Shown: piece after piece, positions 34,581 to 44,262 of the stretch
Numbering within the stretch: position 1 is the first letter of the stretch
Layout: each line of letters begins with the position of its first letter
From: Rattus norvegicus
Lineage: Eukaryota; Chordata; Mammalia; Rodentia; Muridae
Assembly (NCBI RefSeq): GCF_036323735.1
Contig: NC_086026.1
Location: forward strand, 86,385,359 to 86,449,358
Reading direction: 5' to 3'
DNA length: 64,000 nucleotides
Program-made: the position numbers and the translations under genes
The notes under the pieces: model-generated
What the model saw: the letters and a program-made list of their open reading frames with translations, nothing else
Told to the model about the DNA's origin: nothing
Database searches by the model: none

Positions 34581-35498
34581 GTCTTCCTGGTTGCTGCCGC
34601 TGCAGAGAGCCCCTGGGCAGCACCCCACGAGCAAACCTGAGCCTCGGGACCACAGGTAAGACCAAATTTTCTGCTGCAAGAAAGCTGCCTGGTGAGCTTG
34701 GGACACACGGAAGCAGAATTTCTCTAGGACCGGGCACGTTCTGTGTTTACCGGAAGTCCCACACCCGCGGATCCCGGCCCGCAGCAGCTCTCTGCTCCCA
34801 GACCCTGTGAGAGAGAGACCCAACCGCCTGGTCAGGTGGGCACTCCTGAGGCTGCAGAGCAAAAGAGACCACCAACACTGCTCACCCCTGCCCACATCCC
34901 TGGCCCAAGAGGAAACTGTATAAGGCCTCTGGGCTCCCGTGGGGGAGGGCCCAGGAGCGGCAGGACCCCTGCCAGAGACACCGCCGGACCCTGAAGGAAA
35001 CAGACCGGATAAACAGTTCTCTGCACCCAAATCCCGTGGGAGGGAGAGCTAAACCTTCAGAGAGGCAGACAAGCCTGGGAAACCAGAAGAGACTGCTCCC
35101 TGCACACACATCTCGGATGCCAGAGGAAAAAGCCAAAGACCATCTGGAACCCTGGTGCACTGAAGCTCCCGGAAGGGGCGGCACAGGTCTTCCTGGTGGC
35201 TGCCGCTGCAGAGAGCCCCTGGGCAGCACCCCACGAGCAAACCTGAGCCTCGGGACGACAGGTAAGACCAAATTTTCTGCTGCAAGAAAGCTGCCTGGTG
35301 AACTCAAGACACAGGCCCACAGGAACAGCTGAAGACCTGTAGAGAGGAAAAACTACACGCCCGAAAGCAGAACACTCTGTCCCCATAACTGACTGAAAGA
35401 GAGGAAAACAGGTCTACAGCACTCCTGACACACAGGCTTATAGGACAGTCTAGCCACTGTCAGAAATAGCAGAACAAAGTAACACTAGAGATAATCTG
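34581..35498 (+). promoter_or_regulatory. L1-2 5' UTR / internal promoter, with 606-bp-spaced block
   Basis: GC- and CpG-rich leader. A 115-bp segment occurs at 34581-34695 and again at 35187-35301, consistent with the roughly 600-bp monomer structure described for rat L1 promoters. The element therefore starts within one repeat unit and continues through the next. Both copies hold a perfect splice-donor sequence CAG/GTAAG (GT at 34656 and 35262). Several shadow ORFs on both strands come from base composition. Confidence 0.85.
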
Positions 35499-36572
35499 AT
35501 GGCGAGAGGCAAGCGCAGGAACCCAAGCAACAGAAACCAAGACTACATGCCATCATCGGAGCCCAATTCTCCCACCAAAACAAACATGGAATATCCAAAC
35601 ACACCAGAAAAGCAAGATCTAGTTTCAAAATCATATTTGATCATGATGCTGGAGGACTTCAAGAAAGACATGAACACACTTAGGGAAGCACAGGAAAACA
35701 TTAATAAACAAGTAAAAGCCTACAGAGAGGAATCGCAAAAATCCCTGAAAGAATTCCAGGAAAACACAATCAAACAGTTGAAGGAATTAAAAATGGAAAT
35801 AGAAGCAATCAAGAAAGAACACATGGAAACAACCCTGGATATAGAAAACCAAAAGAAGAGACAAGGAGCTGTAGATACAAGCTTCACCAACAGAATACAA
35901 GAGATGGAAGAGAGAATCTCAGGAGCAGAAGATTCCATAGAAATCATTGACTCAACTGTCAAAGATAATGTAAAGCGGAAAAAGCTACTGGTCCAAAACA
36001 TACAGGAAATCCAGGACTCAATGAGAAGATCAAACCTAAGGATAATAGGTATAGAAGAGAGTGAAGACTCCCAGCTCAAAGGACCAGTAAATATCTTCAA
36101 CAAAATCATAGAAGAAAACTTCCCTAACCTAAAAAAAGAGATACCAATAGACATACAAGAAGCCTACAGAACTCCAAATAGATTGGACCAGAAAAGAAAC
36201 ACCTCCCGTCACATAATTGTCAAAACACCAAACGCACAAAATAAAGAAAGAATATTAAAAGCAGTAAGGGAAAAAGGTCAAGTAACATATAAAGGCAGAC
36301 CTATCAGAATCACACCAGACTTCTCGCCAGAAACTATGAAGGCCAGAAGATCCTGGACTGATGTCATACAGACCCTAAGAGAACACAAATGCCAGCCCAG
36401 GTTACTGTATCCAGCAAAACTCTCAATTAACATTGATGGAGAAACCAAGATATTCCATGACAAAACCAAATTTACACAATATCTTTCTACAAATCCAGCA
36501 CTACAAAGGATAATAAATGGTAAAGCCCAACATAAGGAGGCAAGCTATACCCTAGAAGAAGCAAGAAACTAA
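35499..36572 (+). CDS. L1-2 ORF1p (357 aa)
   Basis: Intact frame for the L1 RNA-binding protein. Start MARGKRR; basic/polar N-terminal tail 1-45; coiled coil about 45-175, with a single 22-residue-type cassette where L1-1 has three; RRM-like domain from about 178 (SNLRIIGIEESED) to 262; C-terminal domain about 266-345 including RPIRITPDFSPETMKARRSW and the arginine residues expected for nucleic-acid contact. It ends 59 bp before ORF2. Length is within the range of murid ORF1p. Compared with L1-1 it has lost coiled-coil cassettes, and the junction reads 'MNTLREAQENINKQ'. Transposon protein; no host role inferred. Confidence 0.97.
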   Translation: MARGKRRNPSNRNQDYMPSSEPNSPTKTNMEYPNTPEKQDLVSKSYLIMMLEDFKKDMNTLREAQENINKQVKAYREESQKSLKEFQENTIKQLKELKMEIEAIKKEHMETTLDIENQKKRQGAVDTSFTNRIQEMEERISGAEDSIEIIDSTVKDNVKRKKLLVQNIQEIQDSMRRSNLRIIGIEESEDSQLKGPVNIFNKIIEENFPNLKKEIPIDIQEAYRTPNRLDQKRNTSRHIIVKTPNAQNKERILKAVREKGQVTYKGRPIRITPDFSPETMKARRSWTDVIQTLREHKCQPRLLYPAKLSINIDGETKIFHDKTKFTQYLSTNPALQRIINGKAQHKEASYTLEEARN

Positions 36573-36631
36573 TCGTCTTGGCAACAAAACAAAGAGAATG
36601 AAAGCACACAAACATAACCTCACATCCAAAT

Positions 36632-37507
36632 ATGAATATAACGGGAAGCAATAATCACTATTCCTTAATATCTCTCAATATCAATGGCCTCAACTCCCCA
36701 ATAAAAAGACATAGATTAACAAACTGGATACGCAACGAGGACCCTGCATTTTGCTGCCTACAGGAAACACACCTCAGAGACAAAGACAGACACTACCTCA
36801 GAGTGAAAGGCTGGAAAACAACTTTCCAAGCAAATGGTCAGAAGAAGCAAGCTGGAGTAGCCATTCTAATATCAAATAAAATCAATTTCCAACTAAAATT
36901 CATCAAAAAAGATAAGGAAGGACACTTCATATTCATCAAAGGAAAAAGCAACCAAGATGAACTCTCAATCCTAAATATCTATGCCCCAAATACAAGGGCA
37001 CCTAGATACGTAAAAGAAACCTTACTAAAGCTCAAAACACACATTGCACCTCACACAATAATAGTGGGAGATTTCAACACCCCACTCTCATCAATGGACA
37101 GATCATGGAAACAGAAATTAAACAGTGATGTAGACAGACTAAGAGGAGTCATGAGCCAAATGGACTTAACGGATATTTATAGAACATTCTATCCTAAAGC
37201 AAAAGGATATACCTTCTCCTCAGCTCCTCATGGTACTTTCTCCAAAATTGACCATATAATTGGTCAAAAAACGGGCCTCAACAGGTACAGAAAGATAGAA
37301 ATAATCCCATGCGTGCTATCGGACCACCACGGCCTAAAACTGGTCTTCAATAACAATAAGGGAAGAATGCCCACATATACGTGGAAATTGAACAATGCTC
37401 TACTCAATGATAACCTGGTCAAAAAAGAAATAAAGAAAGAAATTAAAAACTTTTTAGAATTTAATGAAAATGAAGATACAACATACCCAACTTATGGGAC
37501 ACAATGA
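36632..37507 (+). CDS. L1-2 ORF2, endonuclease part (291 aa)
   Basis: N-terminal part of ORF2p: an APE-like endonuclease that nicks T-rich target DNA. Catalytic-type residues are visible: N16/N18 region (NINGLN), E45 (QETH), Y117 (YAPN), D147 and N149 (GDFNT), D231 and H232 (SDHHGL). The whole domain lies within this frame, so it is complete. The frame ends in a TGA whose last letters overlap the ATG of the next frame (ATGA at 37504-37507). A shift of -1 at about 37490-37494 (cccaac) would continue into the RT frame with the residues expected of this family. L1-1 has the same break. Confidence 0.95.
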   Translation: MNITGSNNHYSLISLNINGLNSPIKRHRLTNWIRNEDPAFCCLQETHLRDKDRHYLRVKGWKTTFQANGQKKQAGVAILISNKINFQLKFIKKDKEGHFIFIKGKSNQDELSILNIYAPNTRAPRYVKETLLKLKTHIAPHTIIVGDFNTPLSSMDRSWKQKLNSDVDRLRGVMSQMDLTDIYRTFYPKAKGYTFSSAPHGTFSKIDHIIGQKTGLNRYRKIEIIPCVLSDHHGLKLVFNNNKGRMPTYTWKLNNALLNDNLVKKEIKKEIKNFLEFNENEDTTYPTYGTQ

Positions 37508-40458
37508 AAGCTGTGCTAAGAGGAAAACTCATAGCGCTGAGTGCCTGCAGAAAGAAACAGGAAAGAGCATATGTCAGCAGCTTGACAGCACACCTAAAAG
37601 CTCTAGAACAAAAAGAAGCAAATACACCCAGGAGGAGTAGAAGGCAGGAAATAATCAAACTCAGAGCTGAAATCAACCAAGTAGAAACAAAAAGGACCAT
37701 AGAAAGAATCAACAGAACCAAAAGTTCGTTCTTTGAGAAAATCAACAAGATAGATAAACCCTTAGCCAGACTAACGAGAGGACACAGAGAGTGTGTCCAA
37801 ATTAACAAAATCAGAAATGAAAAGGGAGACATAACTACAGATTCAGAGGAAATTCAAAAAATCATCAGATCTTACTATAAAAACCTATATTCAACAAAAT
37901 TTGAAAATCTTCAGGAAATGGACAATTTCCTAGACAGATACCAGGTATCGAAGTTAAATCAGGAACAGATAAACCAGTTAAACAACCCCATAACTCCTAA
38001 GGAAATAGAAGCAGTCATTAAAGGTCTCCCAACCAAAAAGAGCCCAGGTCCAGACGGGTTTAGTGCAGAATTCTATCAAACCTTCATAGAAGACCTCATA
38101 CCAATATTATCCAAACTATTCCACAAAATTGAAACAGATGGAGCCCTACCGAATTCCTTCTACGAAGCCACAATTACTCTTATACCTAAACCACACAAAG
38201 ACACAACAAAGAAAGAGAACTTCAGACCAATTTCCCTTATGAATATCGACGCAAAAATACTCAATAAAATTCTGGCAAACCGAATTCAAGAGCACATCAA
38301 AACAATCATCCACCATGATCAAGTAGGCTTCATCCCAGGCATGCAGGGATGGTTTAATATACGGAAAACCATCAACGTGATCCATTATATAAACAAACTG
38401 AAAGAACAGAACCACATGATCATTTCATTAGATGCTGAGAAAGCATTTGACAAAATTCAACACCCCTTCATGATAAAAGTCCTGGAAAGAATAGGAATTC
38501 AAGGCCCATACCTAAACATAGTAAAAGCCATATACAGCAAACCAGTTGCTAACATTAAACTAAATGGAGAGAAACTTGAAGCAATCCCACTAAAATCAGG
38601 GACTAGACAAGGCTGCCCACTCTCTCCCTACTTATTCAATATAGTTCTTGAAGTTCTAGCCAGAGCAATCAGACAACAAAAGGAGATCAAAGGGATACAG
38701 ATCGGAAAAGAAGAGGTCAAAATATCACTATTTGCAGATGACATGATAGTATATTTAAGTGATCCCAAAAGTTCCACCAGAGAACTACTAAAGCTGATAA
38801 ACAACTTCAGCAAAGTGGCTGGGTATAAAATTAACTCAAATAAATCAGTTGCCTTCCTCTATACAAAAGAGAAACAAGCCGAGAAAGAAATTAGGGAAAC
38901 GACACCCTTCATAATAGACCCAAATAATATAAAGTACCTCGGTGTGACTTTAACCAAGCAAGTAAAAGATCTGTACAATAAGAACTTCAAGACACTGAGG
39001 AAAGAAATTGAAGAAGACCTCAGAAGATGGAAAGATCTCCCATGCTCATGGATTGGCAGGATTAATATAGTAAAAATGGCCATTTTACCAAAAGCAATCT
39101 ACAGATTCAATGCAATCCCCATCAAAATACCAATCCAATTCTTCAAAGAGTTAGACAGAACAATTTGCAAATTCATCTGGAATAACAAAAAACCCAGGAT
39201 AGCTAAAGCTATCCTCAACAATAAAAGGACTTCAGGGGGAATCACTATCCCTGAACTCAAGCAGTATTACAGAGCAATAGTGATAAAAACTGCATGGTAT
39301 TGGTACAGAGACAGACAGATAGACCAAGGGAATAGAATTGAAGACCCAGAAATGAACCCACACACCTATGGTCACTTGATTTTTGACAAAGGAGCCAAAA
39401 CCATCCAATGGAAAAAAGATAGCATTTTCAGCAAATGGTGCTGGTTCAACTGGAGGTCAACATGTAGAAGAATGCAGATCAATCCATGCTTATCACCCTG
39501 TACAAAGCTTAAGTCCAAGTGGATCAAGGACCTCCACATCAAACCAGACACACTCAAACTAATAGAAGAAAAACTAGGGAAGCATCTGGAACACATGGGC
39601 ACTGGAAAAAATTTCCTGAACAAAACACCAATGGCTTATGCTCTAAGATCAAGAATCGACAAATGGGATCTCATAAAACTGCAAAGCTTCTGTAAGGCAA
39701 AGGACACTGTGGCTAGGACAAAACGGCAACCAACAAATTGGGAAAAGATCCTTACCAATCCTACAACAGATAGAGGCCTTATATCCAAAATATACAAAGA
39801 ACTCAAGAAGTTAGACCGCAGGGAAACAAATAACCCTATTAAAAAATGGGGTTCAGAGCTAAACAAAGAATTCACAGCTGAAGAATGCCGAATGGCTGAG
39901 AAACACCTAAAGAAATATTCAACATCTTTAGTCATAAGGGAAATGCAAATCAAAACAACCCTGAGATTTCACCTCACACCAGTGCGATTGGCTAAGATCA
40001 AAAACTCAGGTGACAGCAGATGCTGGCGAGGATGTGGAGAAAGAGGAACACTCCTCCATTGTTGGTGGGATTGCAGACTGGTAAAACCATTCTGGAAATC
40101 AGTCTGGAGGTTCCTCAGAAAATTGGACATTGAACTGCCTGAGGATCCAGCTATACCTCTCTTGGGCATATACCCAAAAGATGCCTCAACATATAAAAGA
40201 GACACGTGCTCCACTATGTTCATCGCAGCCTTATTTATAATAGCCAGAAAATGGAAAGAACCCAGATGCCCTTCAACAGAGGAATGGATACAGAAAATGT
40301 GGTACATCTACACAATGGAATATTACTCAGCTATCAAAAACAACGAGTTTATGAAATTTGTAGGCAAATGGTTGGAACTGGAAAATATCATCCTGAGTGA
40401 GCTAACCCAATCACAGAAAGACATACATGGTATACACTCATTGATAAGTGGCTATTAG
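37504..40458 (+). CDS. L1-2 ORF2, reverse transcriptase and C-terminal part (984 aa)
   Basis: Open over 984 codons. It copies L1 RNA at the nick. Reverse transcriptase blocks: NFRPISLMNID; SLDAEKAFDKIQ (first catalytic Asp); SGTRQGCPLSPYLFN; FADDMIVYL at residues about 410-418, with the two catalytic Asp. The thumb and C-terminal domain follow; a cysteine-rich segment is at about 833-858 (C-W-R-G-C ... H-C-W-W-D-C). The piece ends with LISGY, the usual ORF2 terminus. The first ATG (37504) overlaps the previous stop, and nothing upstream in this frame looks like the endonuclease, so the protein made here, if any, would start at the Met of MKAVLRGK or by frameshift from the endonuclease frame. 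With one base restored, the two parts would total about 1275 aa, normal for murid ORF2p. Confidence 0.96.
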   Translation: MKAVLRGKLIALSACRKKQERAYVSSLTAHLKALEQKEANTPRRSRRQEIIKLRAEINQVETKRTIERINRTKSSFFEKINKIDKPLARLTRGHRECVQINKIRNEKGDITTDSEEIQKIIRSYYKNLYSTKFENLQEMDNFLDRYQVSKLNQEQINQLNNPITPKEIEAVIKGLPTKKSPGPDGFSAEFYQTFIEDLIPILSKLFHKIETDGALPNSFYEATITLIPKPHKDTTKKENFRPISLMNIDAKILNKILANRIQEHIKTIIHHDQVGFIPGMQGWFNIRKTINVIHYINKLKEQNHMIISLDAEKAFDKIQHPFMIKVLERIGIQGPYLNIVKAIYSKPVANIKLNGEKLEAIPLKSGTRQGCPLSPYLFNIVLEVLARAIRQQKEIKGIQIGKEEVKISLFADDMIVYLSDPKSSTRELLKLINNFSKVAGYKINSNKSVAFLYTKEKQAEKEIRETTPFIIDPNNIKYLGVTLTKQVKDLYNKNFKTLRKEIEEDLRRWKDLPCSWIGRINIVKMAILPKAIYRFNAIPIKIPIQFFKELDRTICKFIWNNKKPRIAKAILNNKRTSGGITIPELKQYYRAIVIKTAWYWYRDRQIDQGNRIEDPEMNPHTYGHLIFDKGAKTIQWKKDSIFSKWCWFNWRSTCRRMQINPCLSPCTKLKSKWIKDLHIKPDTLKLIEEKLGKHLEHMGTGKNFLNKTPMAYALRSRIDKWDLIKLQSFCKAKDTVARTKRQPTNWEKILTNPTTDRGLISKIYKELKKLDRRETNNPIKKWGSELNKEFTAEECRMAEKHLKKYSTSLVIREMQIKTTLRFHLTPVRLAKIKNSGDSRCWRGCGERGTLLHCWWDCRLVKPFWKSVWRFLRKLDIELPEDPAIPLLGIYPKDASTYKRDTCSTMFIAALFIIARKWKEPRCPSTEEWIQKMWYIYTMEYYSAIKNNEFMKFVGKWLELENIILSELTQSQKDIHGIHSLISGY

Positions 40459-41163
40459 CCCAAATGCTTGAATTACCCTAGATCCCTAGAAAAAACGAAA
40501 CTCAAGACGGATGATCAAAATGTGAATGCTTCACTCCTTCTTTAAATGAGGAAAAAGAATACCCTTGGCAGGGAAGGGAGAGGCAAAGATTAAAACAGAG
40601 ACTGAAGGAACACCCATTCAGAGCCTGCCCCACATGTGGCCCATACATATACAGCCACCCAATTAGACAAGATGGATGAAGCAAAGAAGTGCAGACCGAC
40701 AGGAGCCGGATGTAGATCTCTCCTGAGAGACACAGCCAGAATACAGCAAATACAGAGGCGAATGCCAGCAGCAAACCACTGAACTGAGACTAGGTCCCCC
40801 GTTTAAGGAATCAGAGAAAGAACTGGAAGAGCTTGAAGGGGCTCGAGACCCCAAAAGTACAACAATGTCAAGCAACCAGAGCTTCCAGGGACTAAGCCCC
40901 TACCTAAAGACTATACATGGACTGACCCTGGACTCTGACCCCATAGGTAGCAATGAATATCCTAGTAAGAGCACCAGTGGAAGGGGAAGCCCTGGGTCCT
41001 GCTAAGACTGAACCCACAGTGAACTAGTCTATGGGGGGAGGGCGGCAATGGGGGGAGGGTTGGGAGGGGAACACCCATAAGGAAGGGGAGGGGGGGGGAT
41101 GTTTGCCCGGAAACCGGGAAAGGGAATAACACTCGAAATGTATATAAGAAATACTCAAGTTAA
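40459..41163 (+). other. L1-2 3' UTR with G-rich tract
   Basis: Untranslated region between the ORF2 stop and the tail. G-rich polypurine tract at about 41030-41101 with many runs of three or more G, so it could fold as a G-quadruplex; this tract is a known trait of murid L1 3' UTRs. The terminus 'aaatgtatataagaaatactcaagttaataaaa' contains an AATAAA-type signal (41162-41167). Confidence 0.9.
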
Positions 41164-41190
41164 TAAAAAAAATAATAATTAAAAAAAAAA
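41164..41190 (+). terminator. L1-2 A-rich tail
   Basis: A-rich stretch with internal 'taataatt', then A-only, ending exactly at the 17-bp target duplication. It reflects the 3' end of the L1 RNA that was copied. Confidence 0.85.
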
Positions 41191-41207
41191 AAGAGGGAAT
41201 AAGACGG

Positions 41208-43189
41208 TTTGGAGGACCAAAATTGAGCCTTCTCTCTCTTCTATATCACATGTTGGCTTCTTATATGAATTTTGAAGAAAAAGGAAGTTCTGAGTAGAAT
41301 CATAAGACATATTATCTTGTGAAACTTTCCCCCACATTCTCCAGCACAGTACCACAGCTATCAATGTTTGGGGATTACTCATATTCTCTCACAAAATTTA
41401 AGATGTAGCCGGCTTCAAGGCAAGTAGTGAAAAAGCTTTCTTTTTGCAATGAATATTGAATTCACTGCTATCCCTGTCATCTGGTTAGGGACACCCAACA
41501 AAGCAATTACAAAGTTCAGACAGAGCATGGGGAAGTCTGATGTTCCTGAAGGAAAAGATATTACTTATTGAAAGATATAATGTAGCTTTTGACTTCTCAG
41601 TACTCAGTCTTAGGTAGATCTGTCAAGGGAAATAAGGCTTATAAATTACTGCCCTGTAATAGAAAATGTTAAGAATACTGTACTTTGAAAGAATTCTATG
41701 TTACCTTGTAATAGTTATAAAATCAGATATTTATTAATTTACATATTGATTAACTCAGTGTTTGCTGTGAAAATAGTGGCAGTGAAAAATCCAAGCTAAT
41801 ATCAATTCAATGCTGGCTGGGACAGGTAACACCAAACACAAGGATAAATGAAGGGCCCTAAAAATAATTTTCAAATGCATACATAAGGAAAAAAAGTAGA
41901 AGTGACGACCTGTGAGCATTCTTCCAATACATTTCCAGCTGTACCAAGTGCTTTTTATGCTGGTGGGATGGCAGTGGGTAACACATAGGGGAGGGAAACA
42001 AGAAAAGACAGAAAGGGGAAGCAGTAGCCACTGGGAGGAGATTTGCATGAGTTGAATTATTTATGTGTTATATTGTTTTATGTACTAAAATATTTAATGA
42101 TTTAATTGGCTAGTAATCTGAGACAAAATTATGACTGACTGAGTTACCACTTAACAGAAACTCAATGAATACATATTTGCTTCTCCACATATCATAAATT
42201 TCATTCTGAGTGAATAAGCTGATGACAGAAATGTAGACAAATCTATGCAGAGAAGCGAAGTGTGTGAGGTGATTCTAAAGTTGGTGTACACATATGGTGG
42301 GGATCATATTCTGATATACAAATAAAAGTACAAAGGAAAGATAAGACCATGATGCATCTATCCTGCACACCTAAAGGGCTTGTGTAAATAGAGGGAGAAT
42401 CATGACCTTCATTGCTAAGAAAGCACCTAGCAATATGAAACAGCTCTTCTGTGAATGGGCTCACATTACTATCTTCCTCCTACCCAAGACTGGTATTTTC
42501 TTGGGACCATTCTCTTCTGGAATCCTGAATTTCCTAGGGTTCACATGGCATCTTTAGCCTAATCATTACCTCCAAAAATTTTTGTAGAGGTCAGAAGGTT
42601 TTAAAAAGCTAGTCAGCACAGGAATAATGAAGAGGAATCCCTTAGATTGGGGATGATTGGAAAGAAGTAGAAAAATCCTAGAGTTCACACAGGCCATCAT
42701 GTGTAATATGCTTTAAAAGGAAGTATTCAATGGCAATGACCGTCCTTTCCCTTTATGCGGTGGAAGAACAGCCTGTTATGGTTGTGTATGATGCTAAGCC
42801 AGGTTTCTATAGAGCTGAGAAAGGTAGCATTTACCCATTGTGATTTGAAAGGCCTCAACTGCCTCTACAGCTTAGTCTGTGTCTGGGTCATTTCTAGTTA
42901 ATTCATATGAGATGGTTGTTGTGTCCTCAAGAGACCTCTCCTAATAAGGAAGGAGAATGATATGTTTATCCATTACAGCTTTATCTTAATTAAGGACACT
43001 TTGGTTGTAGGTAACACCAATCTATTTCACATTTGAATAAACAAGATTACTGAAGAGTAATTGAGCTGTCTCTGAATCCAAGGAGAATATGTGCTAATAC
43101 ACACAGAGCAAGGGCTGGCAGTGGGAAGCTGTGTAAACCAGAAATCCCAGTTTTATTCTTTCTCCAAGAATTCTCAGCTGATGTTGCCT
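41208..43189. other. Unassigned intergenic DNA
   Basis: About 2 kb, AT-rich, with no gene. ORFs at 41755-42048 and 42243-42464 (minus) have no motif. Confidence 0.45.
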
Positions 43190-43625
43190 GACACCATTCA
43201 ATTCATCTACCTCCATGGAAGAATAAATAACCCAATTTGAAAATGAACAAGGGTATTAAAATAGACATCTCAAAGAAGACACAGTAATAACCAACAGGTA
43301 CATGAACCAGGTTCAACTTCACTATTAAGAAAATGCAAATCAAGATGAAAATGAGATATTTATCTCATGGCTACTATGAAAAATGAAATAAACAATTTTC
43401 AAGAATAACAAGTGAGAACACTTGAGCCACCCACACTTGAGCCCTGTAGGTGGGGCATACAGCCATTTGGAAAGCTTTATGGAACATTCTCACAAAATAC
43501 TCTTTAACTTTGGCAAATCAACCCCATATAAATGGCATGGAACTAGCAGCACAGCATGTTAGCCTCATATACATGATCAACAGTGAACCAGAAAGAGAGA
43601 AATCAATTCTGAGCCACGAGTCTCC
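43190..43625 (+). mobile_element. Ancient L1 ORF2 C-terminal fragment
   Basis: Plus-strand order: 'aaataacccaatttgaaaatgaacaagggtattaaaatagacatctcaaagaagacac', 'gaaaatgcaaatcaagatgaaaatgagatat', 'ggctactatgaaaaatg' and 'tggggcatacagccatttggaaag'. These correspond to the last third of mammalian L1 ORF2 (equivalent to L1-2 39,800-40,150). No frame remains; this is an L1M-age relic. Confidence 0.6.
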
Positions 43626-44248
43626 CCATTTTAGCGAAAAGGGGAGGTTTACCAGCTAAATCCAAATTGAACAGCTGAATGTTTATAGGCTACCACATGC
43701 CATCTCCTTAATTTTTAATATTTGCAAATGTCCAGCTTTAAACTAATAACAGTGCAATTCTATCTACAGCATGCCACTCTGTAAAACAATGTTGAAATCT
43801 TTAAATAGAAAACTCATCTCTAAATTTTTGGTAGATCTGATAAGCATCTTAATGTATTTGATGCACAAAAGAAATCTGAGAAATTAATATTAGAACAGAA
43901 TTAAATGTCCATGAAAAGAATATGACTTCTCAAAATCTACTCATAAATTGAACTATTTCTAACACCATCTTCTAATGTTTTAAGGTAAATATGGTTACAA
44001 TAATAATATAGCAAGTTAATAGTCTGCTCTTAGCCTCTTTGAAGAATTGAGAAACCCTTCCTAATCACACAATCTCATATTGAAATTAATAAGTCCAAAA
44101 CAAGCTTTGATGGTGCTGGCTTTCAACAGTTCGAAAGACAGAGCCGAGCAATCTGCAGTGATATTAGACTATCAAACTCATGTTGGATAACCGTTCATTC
44201 ATAGACTTGCTTTTGCTTACCTACCAAAGGTACAGTATCACCCCCATC
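43626..44248. other. Unassigned intergenic DNA
   Basis: AT-rich flank left of L1-3; nothing recognised. Confidence 0.45.
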
Positions 44249-44262
44249 AGAGTCTTGCTTTT

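Larger units (their letters stand above)
34581..41190 (+). mobile_element. L1-2: full-length LINE-1 (rat L1 type)
   Basis: A 6.6-kb plus-strand L1. It has a 5' UTR (34581-35498) with a directly repeated 115-bp block, ORF1 (35499-36572), a 59-bp spacer, ORF2 (36632-40458, one frame break), a 3' UTR with a G-rich polypurine tract, and an A-rich tail (41164-41190). A perfect 17-bp target-site duplication (34564-34580, 41191-41207) and very few differences from L1-1 by eye point to a young insertion. Its only visible ORF defect is the ATGA break also found in L1-1. Confidence 0.98.
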
